A stretch of 64,000 nt of DNA from Phreatobacter stygius (GTDB lineage: Bacteria; Pseudomonadota; Alphaproteobacteria; Rhizobiales; Phreatobacteraceae), in contig NZ_CP039690.1 of the NCBI RefSeq assembly GCF_005144885.1, positions 7,242,873-7,306,872 on the forward strand, written 5' to 3'. This document shows, piece after piece, positions 1 to 7,682 of the stretch; position 1 is the first letter of the stretch; the number at the start of each line of letters is the position of its first letter. Both the position numbers and the translations under genes were made by a program. The notes below the pieces were generated by a model. It did no database searches. It was not told the DNA's origin and worked only from the letters and a program-made list of their open reading frames with translations.

Positions 1-339
1 CAGCCAATAGTGATGGGCGACCGCCAGCAGGATCAGGCCGACCAGCGTGAAGCCCATGCCGACCGACAGCGAATAAGGCTGCGGCCGCTTGTCGGTATAG
101 AGGCCGACCAGCGGCTGGAACAGCGACGCGGTGACGTTGAAGGTGAGCGTCAGCAGGCCGATCTGGCCGAAATCCAGCCCGAAATCAGTCTTCAGGATCG
201 GATAGATGGCCGTCAGCAGCGACTGCATCATGTCGTTGAGCAGGTGGCAGAAGCCGAGCGCGGCAATGACCTTGAAGGCGGTATTGTCCGCGGCCGTTGG
301 ATCGGCCGTCGTGGCGGATTGGGTCACGGAATGCTCCAT
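1..339 (-). CDS. MFS transporter, fosmidomycin-resistance (Fsr)-like, partial
   Basis: The first 113 codons of a major facilitator superfamily transporter; the rest lies beyond the left edge. After about 20 polar residues comes FKVIAALGFCHLLNDMMQSLL, then the loop GLYTDKRPQPYS, which matches the family loop between helices 2 and 3. The 'FCHLLNDMMQSLL' style of helix 1 is typical of Fsr-type exporters (established family pattern), so efflux of a small molecule at the inner membrane is likely. The start is an ATG on the minus strand at 339. It is divergent from the AraC-type regulator gene at 456, with 116 bp between them, which suggests that the regulator controls it. The substrate is unknown. 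Confidence 0.75.
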   Translation of the reverse strand, partial: MEHSVTQSATTADPTAADNTAFKVIAALGFCHLLNDMMQSLLTAIYPILKTDFGLDFGQIGLLTLTFNVTASLFQPLVGLYTDKRPQPYSLSVGMGFTLVGLILLAVAHHYWL

Positions 340-455
340 CGTCGAACGCTAGGGGGCCCGGCGGCCGGAGCGCGGGCGTTTCGAGTGCAGGATAGCGCTT
401 GCGGACTGACCTGCTTGCGTGATCTGGTCTAGTTCTTTCGCGACTGGGCCAAACC

Positions 456-1295
456 GTGGACCGCCCCAAACGAGACCTGCTCCCGCGCCCCGGCCTCGAC
501 ATCGACGGTCAGCGGCGCGCCTGGCTGGAGAGCACCGATGGCCATACCATCGCGCTCGCCAGCGACTATCCCAGGGGCTACCTGGTCAACAAGCACCGGC
601 ATTCGCGCGCCCAGCTGCTTTACGCGCTGGCCGGCGTGGTCACCGTCTCGACCGGCATCGGCCGCTGGGTCGTGCCGGCCGGCCATGCCTTGTGGATCCC
701 GGCCGGCATCGAGCACGCGGTCGAAATGCTCGGCCGGGTCAGCATGCGTTCGGTCTATGTCATGCCCGGCGCGATCGGCGGCCTGCCCGAGGGCATCCGG
801 GTGGTTGCCGTCACCGACCTGATGCGCAGCCTGGTCGTCGAGGCGGTCACCTTGCCGCTCGAGCATGAGCCGATGAGCCGCGCCGGCCTGGTCATGGCGC
901 TGATGACGCTGGAAATTCCGCGTTTGCCGGAACGGCCGCTCGGTCTCGCATTTCCGGCCGAGCCGCGGCTCGCCATGCTGTGCCGGCGCTTTCTCGAACA
1001 CCCCTCGCCCCATGCCCGCATCGATGAATGGGCGGACCAGCTCGCCATGAGCCGGCGCGCCTTCACCCGCGCCTTCCGCCGCGAAACCGGCTTGAGCCTG
1101 TCGGCCTGGCGCCAGCAGGCTTGCCTGTTCGCGGCCCTGCCCCGCCTTGCCGCCGGCGAAGCGGTGACCAGCGTCGCCCTCGATCTCGGCTACGAAAGCG
1201 TCGCGGCCTTCACGACCATGTTCAAGCGCATGCTGGGAACCCCGCCGAGCCACTATCTGCGCGAGACCCGCGAAGGCGGCGCCGGACTTGGTTGA
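456..1295 (+). CDS. AraC-family transcriptional regulator
   Basis: A cytoplasmic transcription factor of 279 residues. The N-terminal half (about residues 20-150) is a cupin-like sensor with the HRHSRAQLLYALAGVVTV and VPAGHALWIPAGIEH motifs. The C-terminal 85 residues form two helix-turn-helix units (DEWADQLAMSRRAFTRAFRRETG, then a second unit ending in SVALDLGYESVAAFTTMFKRMLG), the AraC signature. The start is GTG at 456. This layout and the divergent MFS gene resemble the NimR/NimT arrangement of E. coli, a regulator next to the exporter it controls; the link here is inference. No operator could be read with confidence. Confidence 0.85.
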   Translation: MDRPKRDLLPRPGLDIDGQRRAWLESTDGHTIALASDYPRGYLVNKHRHSRAQLLYALAGVVTVSTGIGRWVVPAGHALWIPAGIEHAVEMLGRVSMRSVYVMPGAIGGLPEGIRVVAVTDLMRSLVVEAVTLPLEHEPMSRAGLVMALMTLEIPRLPERPLGLAFPAEPRLAMLCRRFLEHPSPHARIDEWADQLAMSRRAFTRAFRRETGLSLSAWRQQACLFAALPRLAAGEAVTSVALDLGYESVAAFTTMFKRMLGTPPSHYLRETREGGAGLG

Positions 1296-1449
1296 GCAGA
1301 CTTGGCTGGGCCAATCTGGCTGACCGGCCTTGGCTGACTGACCGGCGCCGGGCGCCCCGGCCAACGGTCGCCGGCCCCTCGAAACCAAGCAACACAACAG
1401 ATTGTTGAGACTTCTTTGCTAGCCATGAGGCCGTGCTCCGGACAAGCAG

Positions 1450-2652
1450 ATGACCCTGACCATCGACACGGCGCCTGATGGCCATCACGGCGACGCCTTG
1501 GCAGATGCGCAGCGTTTCAGCCTGCGCATTGCCGCAGGCTTCGCCGAGGCCGAAGCCGTCTGGCGCGATCTCGAAGCCGATGCCGTTTTCAGCGCGTTCC
1601 AGCGCTATGACTGGGCGGCGTGCTTCTTCTCGACGCTCGGCCGCGGCGCCACGCCGTGCCTGGCCATCATCGCCGATGCCGAAGGCCGTCCGCAGGCTCT
1701 CCTGCCGCTGGCGATCGCCGAGGAGCGCGGGCTGTCGGTCGCGAGCTTCATCGGCGGCAAGCACTGCAATTTCAGCCTCGGCCTCTGGCGCCCGGCCTTC
1801 GCCGCCGCCTGCGATCCGGCCATGATGCGCGCCATGCTGGCCGAGATCGCCCGCAACGCGCCGCGCCGGATCGATCTCTACCGCCTCGTCGGCCAACCGG
1901 TCAGCTGGGCCGGCATGGACAATCCGCTCCGGCTGATCACGAGCCAGCCGTCGCCGTCCTCGGGTTATCACCTGCGGCTCGGCCCCGATCCGGAAGCCAT
2001 CCTCGGCGCCGCCATGTCGGGCCCGGCGCGCCGCAAGCTGCGCAAGAAGGAAAAGGCGCTCGGCGCCCATGGCGAGGTCGCCTTCCGCCAGGCCGCCAGC
2101 CGTGCCGAGGTCGAAGCCTTCACCGACATCTTCCTCGCGCAGAAGGCCGCGCGCTGCCGCGAACTGGGCATTCCCAACGCCTTTGCCAAGCCTTGCGCCC
2201 GCGAATTCATCCTTGCCGCCGCCACCCGCGGGCTCGCCGCCGGCCAGCCGGTCATCGAGCTCTACGCCCTCACCGTTGCCGGCCAGCCCGTGGCGATCTT
2301 TGGCGGCACCGTCTCGGGTGGCCGCTTCTGCGGCATGTTCAATGCGATGACATCGGGACCGATGACCCGCGAGAGCCCGGGCGAGATCCTGCTCAACCAC
2401 CTGATCCGCCATTGCTGCGAGCGCGGCCTCGCCGTGTTCGATCTCGGCGCCGGCAAGGCCCGCTACAAGTCGAGCCTGTGCGACGGCGTCGATGCCCTGT
2501 TCGACCAGTTCGTCCCGGTCACCTGGCGCGGCCAGGCGGCCGCCGCAGCCTATGGCGCGGCGATGCGGCTGAAACGCGCGATCAAGCAGTCGGACCGGCT
2601 ATGGCCGCTGGTCCAGTCGCTGCGCCGCGCCCGCGGCCAGGCCGCGGCCTGA
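1450..2652 (+). CDS. GNAT/FemAB-like acetyltransferase (BioF2-like) in polysaccharide locus
   Basis: A 400-residue cytoplasmic protein of the Acetyltransf_6 (FemAB/CelD-like) type, a GNAT-fold family often encoded in exopolysaccharide loci and thought to acylate sugars or carrier-linked precursors. Visible features are the basic stretch ARRKLRKKEKALG (about residues 195-207), followed by the acyltransferase core with ELYALTVAGQPVAIFGG and LAVFDLGAGKARYKSSLCDG near the C-terminus. The last motif is characteristic of this family. It converges on the ExoP-like gene with only 13 bp between the stops. The exact acceptor is not known. ATG start at 1450. Confidence 0.75.
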   Translation: MTLTIDTAPDGHHGDALADAQRFSLRIAAGFAEAEAVWRDLEADAVFSAFQRYDWAACFFSTLGRGATPCLAIIADAEGRPQALLPLAIAEERGLSVASFIGGKHCNFSLGLWRPAFAAACDPAMMRAMLAEIARNAPRRIDLYRLVGQPVSWAGMDNPLRLITSQPSPSSGYHLRLGPDPEAILGAAMSGPARRKLRKKEKALGAHGEVAFRQAASRAEVEAFTDIFLAQKAARCRELGIPNAFAKPCAREFILAAATRGLAAGQPVIELYALTVAGQPVAIFGGTVSGGRFCGMFNAMTSGPMTRESPGEILLNHLIRHCCERGLAVFDLGAGKARYKSSLCDGVDALFDQFVPVTWRGQAAAAAYGAAMRLKRAIKQSDRLWPLVQSLRRARGQAAA

Positions 2653-2665
2653 GCGCCACCGCCGG

Positions 2666-5023
2666 TCAGGCGGCGGCGACCGCCGCCTCCGCCACCGCCA
2701 GCATCACCGTCACCGGCTTCAACCCGGCGTCATCGAGCGCGGCATAGGCAGCCACCACCGCCGGATCCGACGCGCTGGTATCGCCGATGATCACCGCGTC
2801 GCTGGCAAAGCCGGCCACCCGCGAGAACCCCTGGCTCGCGGTCGACAGCCGGCCGGCCAGGATCAGCACCACGTCATAGGTCCTGGTCAGCGCCCCGATC
2901 GCAAAGGACAGCCTCTCGTCGTCGGTGACGGCGGGCATGCCGGGCAGGCGCCGGCCGAGCGGCACCAGATGGGCGCGCGAGGCCGGATCGCGATGGATGA
3001 TCTCGGCGAACGAGGTCCGCTCGGCCAGGAGGTCGGCAAGGCCCGGTGCGCCGTTGCCGGCAAGCGCCGACAAGGCGGCATTGTCGCTGTCGAGATCGAT
3101 CATCACCACCCGCCGGCCGTTGGCGGCGAATTGCCGGGCGAGCGCCAGCGTCACGCCGGTGGCGGCAAGGCCGGCTGAGGTCGCCAGGATCAGGGTGCGG
3201 CGCATCGGCTGGCCGGTCGCGTCGAGCCGCGCGGCCAGGCCGGAAATGCTCTGGGCCGGCGTGCCGTCGGCCTCGGGACGCGCCTCCGGCGCCGGATCCT
3301 CCGCCAGCTCTTGCGCCAGGTCTTCTTGCGCCAGGTCTTGCGCCAGATCGTCCTCGAACGCCTTGCCGTCGCTCTCGATGGCGATCTCCGGGCTGGGCGC
3401 CCCCCGACCGGCCATGGTGGCACTGGCCATGGTGGCACTGGACATGGTGGCACTGGACATGGTGGCACTGGACATGGCCCGGCGATCCGGCTGCGGCTCA
3501 TGGATCGCGGTCGCCATATGTGGCGCGATGTCAGGCGCATCCAGCACCGGCATCTTGTCGTCCGGCGGCGTCTCGCCGTCGTCCTGGCGCGCCGGGCGTT
3601 GCACGCCGCCGCTCATCAGGGCGCCGGTGGCGACGCAGCCGATCGCCAGCAGCACGGTGCCGAGCGTGGTGATCAGGACGGTCGGCAGCTTCTTCGGGAA
3701 AGCCGGAACATTGGAAATGGTCGCACGCGAGATGATCCTGGCATCCGCCGGCATGGCGCTCAGGCTGTCGCGCGCCGTCGCGTCACGGTATCGGGCCAGC
3801 AGCCCTTCGAGCTGGTCGCGGTGCGATTTCGCCTCGCGCTCGAGCACGCGCAGCTGCACCTCCTGCTCGCTCGCCTGCGTCGCCTGGCGTTTGACCTGGT
3901 CGAGCGTCTGGCCGAGCGATTCGACCCTGGCGCCGGCGAGCCTTGCATCGTTCTCCAGCACGCGGACCAGCTTTTCGGCCTCCGAACGCACCTGGCTGTC
4001 GAGACTGGTCAATTGCGCCCGCAACTCGGCAATGCGCGGGTGGCGCGGTCCGAGCGTCGAGGATTGTTCGGCGAGTGCCACCTGGACCGAGGCACGCTGC
4101 TCGTTCAACCGGCGAATGATCTCGGAATTGACCACGTCACCGGATTCGATCGGGCGGCCGGCGCGCAGGAAATCGCGCAACAGCCGCGAGCGGGTCTGGG
4201 CATCGGTCTGCTGCGCCCGCGCCGTGGCGATCTGGCTGTTCACCTCGGCCAGCTGCTGGGCGGTCAGGCTGGTATTGTTGGAGCCGACGAACAGGTTGGA
4301 GCGGGCGCGAAAGCTCTCGACCCGGCCCTCGGCCTCTTCGACCTTCTGGCGCAGACCGTCGATTTCCACCGACAGCCATTGCGACGCCGAGCGGGTCTGC
4401 TGGCGCTTGCTGGCCTGCTGGGCCTCCAGGAAACGATCGGCGACCGCGTTGGCGGCTTCCGGCGCCAGGCGCGGATCCTGCGATTCGAACTGGATCGCGA
4501 TGATCCTGGACTTGTCGACCTGATAGGCCGTGAGCTTCTCGAAATAGCTGCGCAGCACGCGCTCGTCGGCCGTCATGCGCAAGGGATCCTCGGCGAGGCC
4601 GGCCAGGATCAGTGCCTGCTTGATCGGATTGAAGCCGCGCAGCACCGGGTCGAACTCGGCGCGCCGGCCGAGTTCGAGCTGGGTTGCGACGCTACGCTCG
4701 ATATCGCGCGACAGCACCACCTGAACCTGGCTGAGCACGGCTTCCTGATCGACCGCGGAGCGGTCGCTGGCGCCGGCCCGGTCGACCTCCGAGCGGGTAT
4801 AGGCGTTGTCGCCGCTCTCGACCAGGATGCGGGCTTCCGACCGGTATGTCGGGGTGGTCATATTGACCACGACGAGGCTGCCGATCAGCGCCAGCGCCGA
4901 GGGAATGGCGATCCACAGGCGCTTGGCCCAAATCGCCTGGCCGAGCGCGGAGAGGTCGAGTTCGCCACGCTGCGGCGCCCCCGCTTCATCCGGGCCTTGT
5001 TGGCCGCCAAACCCACGCATCAT
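2666..5023 (-). CDS. ExoP/Wzc-like polysaccharide chain-length protein with degenerate BY-kinase domain
   Basis: An inner-membrane polysaccharide co-polymerase of about 785 residues. Order of parts: a Wzz domain with a first membrane helix (about residues 37-55, LWIAIPSALALIGSLVVV), a long periplasmic coiled coil (about 190-410), a second helix (about 450-475), a low-complexity linker with SSATM repeats, then a cytoplasmic nucleotide-binding-like domain from about residue 605. That domain keeps a Walker A'-like strand (VVMIDLDSDN), but the P-loop reads ATSAGLAATGVT without the GK[ST] lysine, and the Walker B strand (DVVLILAGRL) lacks the usual aspartates. No tyrosine cluster ends the protein. 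It is divergent from the Wza-like gene. I chose the ATG at 5023; a GTG 6 bp upstream is possible. Confidence 0.85.
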   Translation of the reverse strand: MMRGFGGQQGPDEAGAPQRGELDLSALGQAIWAKRLWIAIPSALALIGSLVVVNMTTPTYRSEARILVESGDNAYTRSEVDRAGASDRSAVDQEAVLSQVQVVLSRDIERSVATQLELGRRAEFDPVLRGFNPIKQALILAGLAEDPLRMTADERVLRSYFEKLTAYQVDKSRIIAIQFESQDPRLAPEAANAVADRFLEAQQASKRQQTRSASQWLSVEIDGLRQKVEEAEGRVESFRARSNLFVGSNNTSLTAQQLAEVNSQIATARAQQTDAQTRSRLLRDFLRAGRPIESGDVVNSEIIRRLNEQRASVQVALAEQSSTLGPRHPRIAELRAQLTSLDSQVRSEAEKLVRVLENDARLAGARVESLGQTLDQVKRQATQASEQEVQLRVLEREAKSHRDQLEGLLARYRDATARDSLSAMPADARIISRATISNVPAFPKKLPTVLITTLGTVLLAIGCVATGALMSGGVQRPARQDDGETPPDDKMPVLDAPDIAPHMATAIHEPQPDRRAMSSATMSSATMSSATMASATMAGRGAPSPEIAIESDGKAFEDDLAQDLAQEDLAQELAEDPAPEARPEADGTPAQSISGLAARLDATGQPMRRTLILATSAGLAATGVTLALARQFAANGRRVVMIDLDSDNAALSALAGNGAPGLADLLAERTSFAEIIHRDPASRAHLVPLGRRLPGMPAVTDDERLSFAIGALTRTYDVVLILAGRLSTASQGFSRVAGFASDAVIIGDTSASDPAVVAAYAALDDAGLKPVTVMLAVAEAAVAAA
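3413..3477 (+). repeat. 15-bp tandem repeat inside the ExoP-like gene
   Basis: Four copies of a 15-bp unit (CATGGTGGCACTGGA, the first ending in C) run from 3413 to 3472, followed by a partial copy. On the coding (minus) strand each unit encodes the pentapeptide SSATM. The multiple of three keeps the frame, so copy number can change without breaking the gene. It lies in the linker between the second membrane helix and the nucleotide-binding-like domain. Confidence 0.95.
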
Positions 5024-5183
5024 CGGCACCCTGAACCACTGCTTCCCGAGCCCGCATAAGAAATCATTAGGGTTGCCATCGCGTTAATTCCTGCAACCGC
5101 ACCGGCTTCGCGTTGGGCTTTTCTTAACCACGCCGCCGCATGATCGCGCTCATGAAGACCGTGGTTATCAAGGACTGAACGTA

Positions 5184-5816
5184 ATGCGTCGGCTCATCGC
5201 GCTTACGACCTGCGCTGTCGCGTTGGCGCTCGGCGGCTGCGCCGGCGGCACGCCCAATTCCGGCCCGGGCGTGCTGGTCGACACGACCCGTGGCGTCGTC
5301 GGACCGCTGAACGGCGACACCGGCACGATCGTGCCGCATGAGGCCATCGCCCCGCAAGGCCCCTATCTGCTCGACACCGGCGACCGGCTGCGCGTCGTGG
5401 TGTTCGGCCAGGAGGGTCTGACCAATTCTTACGCCGTCGATGCCTCGGGCAATATTTCCATGCCGCTGATCGGCGCGCTGCCGGCCGCCGGCCGCTCGAC
5501 CCAGGGCCTCGGCACCGACATCGCCGCCAAGCTGCGCGGCGGTTATATCCGCGACCCCAGCGTCTCGGTCGAAGTCGAGACCTACCGGCCGTTCTTCATC
5601 ATGGGCGAAGTGCTCGCCGGCGGCCAGTTTCCCTATGTCAGCGGCATGACCGTGCAAAATGCGGTCGCCATTGCCGGCGGCTTCTCGCCGCGCGCCAATC
5701 GCTGGAAGATCGAGGTCACCCGCAAGGTCAACGGCCAGCCCTACCGGGCCGACGTGCCGCTGACCCATCCGCTGATGCCGGGCGACACCGTGGTCGTCCG
5801 CGAACGCTGGTTCTGA
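5184..5816 (+). CDS. Polysaccharide export lipoprotein (Wza-like)
   Basis: A 210-residue outer-membrane polysaccharide export protein. The N-terminus is a lipoprotein signal with the lipobox LGGC (Cys19). It is followed by the Poly_export domain (GPYLLDTGDRLRVVVFGQEGLTN...DASGNISMPLIGALPAAG) and an SLBB-like segment (FFIMGEVLAGGQFPYVSGMTV). It ends soon after (GDTVVVRERWF), so it lacks the longer SLBB/helix parts of E. coli Wza; short forms are common in Rhizobiales. It would carry the polymer across the outer membrane with the ExoP-like protein encoded divergently. It is translationally coupled to the next gene (TGATG overlap at 5814-5818). Confidence 0.88.
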   Translation: MRRLIALTTCAVALALGGCAGGTPNSGPGVLVDTTRGVVGPLNGDTGTIVPHEAIAPQGPYLLDTGDRLRVVVFGQEGLTNSYAVDASGNISMPLIGALPAAGRSTQGLGTDIAAKLRGGYIRDPSVSVEVETYRPFFIMGEVLAGGQFPYVSGMTVQNAVAIAGGFSPRANRWKIEVTRKVNGQPYRADVPLTHPLMPGDTVVVRERWF

Positions 5817-6955
5817 TGCCGCGCGCCATCCTGCACGTCATGCGCTCGCCGGTCGGCGGGCTGTTTCGCCATGTCGTCGACCTCGCCCGCGAGCAGTCGG
5901 CCCGCGGCCACCGCGTCGGCATCGTCGCCGATGCCTCGACCGGCGGCGAGCGGGCCGCCGGCATCCTCACCGCGCTCGACGCCGAGCTCGCGCTCGGCGT
6001 CACCCGCGTGGCGATGAGCCGCGACCTCGGCCCGTCCGACTGGTCGGCCGGCCGCCACGTCGCCCGCCGGCTCGCCGCAATGAATGTCGACGTGGTCCAT
6101 GGCCATGGCTCCAAGGGCGGCGCTTATGCCCGCCTCGTCGGCGGCGACCGGCTGAAGGTCTACACGCCCCATGGCGGCAGCCTGCACTATTCGCGCCGGA
6201 CGCCGGTCGGGCTGGTCTATCTGACGCTCGAACGCCTGCTGGCCGCGCGCACCGACCTGTTCCTGTTCGAAAGCGCCTTTGGCCGGGATGCCTTCCGCGC
6301 CAAGGTCTGCGAGCCGAAGGGCCTGGTGAAGGTTGTCCATAACGGCGTCGGGCCGGCCGAGTTCGAACCGGTGGCGCGCCTGGACGCGACAGCCGCGCCC
6401 GGCGCCGCGGCCATGACCGATCTCCTGTTCATTGGCGAATTGCGCCACCTGAAGGGTGTCGACGTGCTGATCGACGCGATCGCCGAGCTCCGGCGCCACG
6501 GCCGCCGGCTGACCGCCACCCTGGTCGGCGCCGGGCCCGATGCCGGGCTGTTCCAGGACCAGGCCGAGCGGCTCGGCCTGACCGGCAGCATCATCTGGCC
6601 CGGTGCGCTGCCCGCCCGCGAGGCCTTCGCGCGCGGCCGGCTGATGGTCGTGCCCTCACGCGCCGAATCCCTGCCCTATGTCGTGCTCGAAGCCGGCGCC
6701 GCCGGCCTGCCGCAGATCGCCACCGCGGTGGGCGGCATCGGCGAGATTTTCGGACCGGATGCCGGATTGCTGATCCGGCCCGGCGATGCTCTGGCGCTGG
6801 CCGCCGCGATCGCCGCCAGCCTTGACGACCCGGCCGCGGCCGAAGCCTCGGCCGCGCGCCTGCGCGAGCGGATCGGCCGGGAATTTTCGATCGCGGCCAT
6901 GACCGACGGTGTGCTTGCCGCCTATGACGAGGCGCTCGGCCGGCGCGCCGTCTGA
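5816..6955 (+). CDS. Glycosyltransferase family 4 protein
   Basis: A 379-residue GT-B-fold glycosyltransferase that adds a sugar from a nucleotide donor to a lipid-linked acceptor on the cytoplasmic face. The N-terminal half has the glycine-rich start (SPVGGLFRHVVDLAREQ) and VVHGHGSKGG. The C-terminal half has GELRHLKGVDVLIDA and the catalytic E-x7-E motif in RAESLPYVVLEAG, typical of the GT1/GT4 C-terminal domain. Its ATG overlaps the stop of the Wza-like gene, so the two are one operon. Sugar specificity cannot be read from sequence. Confidence 0.88.
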   Translation: MPRAILHVMRSPVGGLFRHVVDLAREQSARGHRVGIVADASTGGERAAGILTALDAELALGVTRVAMSRDLGPSDWSAGRHVARRLAAMNVDVVHGHGSKGGAYARLVGGDRLKVYTPHGGSLHYSRRTPVGLVYLTLERLLAARTDLFLFESAFGRDAFRAKVCEPKGLVKVVHNGVGPAEFEPVARLDATAAPGAAAMTDLLFIGELRHLKGVDVLIDAIAELRRHGRRLTATLVGAGPDAGLFQDQAERLGLTGSIIWPGALPAREAFARGRLMVVPSRAESLPYVVLEAGAAGLPQIATAVGGIGEIFGPDAGLLIRPGDALALAAAIAASLDDPAAAEASAARLRERIGREFSIAAMTDGVLAAYDEALGRRAV

Positions 6956-6989
6956 CCTTTCGCCGGCCCCTTGAAGCCCCTTCAAACGC

Positions 6990-7026
6990 ATCGCTCCGCG
7001 CCAGCGGTCAGCCGGCGCGGAGCGAT
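6990..7026. terminator. Hairpin between convergent genes
   Basis: A perfect 13-bp stem (6990-7002 with 7014-7026) and an 11-nt loop lie between the 3' ends of the GT4 gene and the DUF1127 gene. There is no U-tract, so it may act as a mRNA 3'-end stabiliser or a weak bidirectional terminator rather than a classical intrinsic terminator. Confidence 0.6.
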
Positions 7027-7057
7027 GAGGGAGCGATGAGGGCCCGAAGGCCCGGTA

Positions 7058-7276
7058 TCAACGGCCGAAGCGGGAAACCCGGTCGATCTCGGAGCGGCTG
7101 ATGCCGATGTCGCGCAGCGCGTGATCGCTCAAAGTCCGGAGCTCGGCGGCGGTGCGGCGGGCGTAATAGCCCTCGGCGATCGTCTCGAACAGCCTGAAGG
7201 CGCGCGCCTGCAGACGGGCGAACAGGGTCGGGCCGGAATTGTGCACTGCGTCAGAGTGCAGGGTGAACAGGGTCAT
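7058..7276 (-). CDS. DUF1127 small protein
   Basis: A 72-residue basic protein with the C-terminal DUF1127 (YjiS-like) signature: RRTAAELRTLSDHALRDIGISRSEIDRVSRFGR. Members are abundant in alphaproteobacteria; some long members act in small-RNA and phosphate/carbon regulation, but the role of this one is unknown. The ATG at 7276 was chosen because GGAG sits 6 bases upstream; an in-frame ATG 12 bp earlier lacks such a site. Confidence 0.85.
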   Translation of the reverse strand: MTLFTLHSDAVHNSGPTLFARLQARAFRLFETIAEGYYARRTAAELRTLSDHALRDIGISRSEIDRVSRFGR

Positions 7277-7682
7277 TGGAATCTCCATGATATGGTTTGT
7301 TGACTGAAAGCACGTCCACGGGTCGAGCCGCGCCGTTCGCTCCGTTAGTATCCCCCGAGTGTGAAGTTGTTCAGACAGGATTGATCAAAGTTTTTGAAGG
7401 CAGCGATCAATTATTACAGAAACGGTTTCTATTGTTTCAGTCCGTGATCGAATCAACTTGAGGCCTGCCCGAATTGGGGCTTTTTCTCGGTATTGGTCGG
7501 GATTGTTGGAGATCTATTAAGTCACGATTAACAATCAGTTTATGGTGCGATGCGGTAGGAAAATCGCCTGCCGCGCAATCCCCTATGCTCAAGCGAAAAG
7601 CAAGGTTTGTCCCTTAAAGGTAGGTCCAGGCGCCGGGTCCGGCGGTGACGGCGGACCTCACAAACAGACAAGAGACCCGATC
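7277..7682. promoter_or_regulatory. Long AT-richer divergent intergenic region
   Basis: About 400 bp between the DUF1127 gene and the divergent sugar-phosphotransferase gene. Positions 7370-7545 are clearly richer in A+T than the surrounding DNA, which fits promoters in both directions. I could not read a convincing -35/-10 pair or a named operator. No coding region is supported here; the in-frame extension upstream of 7683 has poor composition and no ribosome binding site. Confidence 0.5.
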
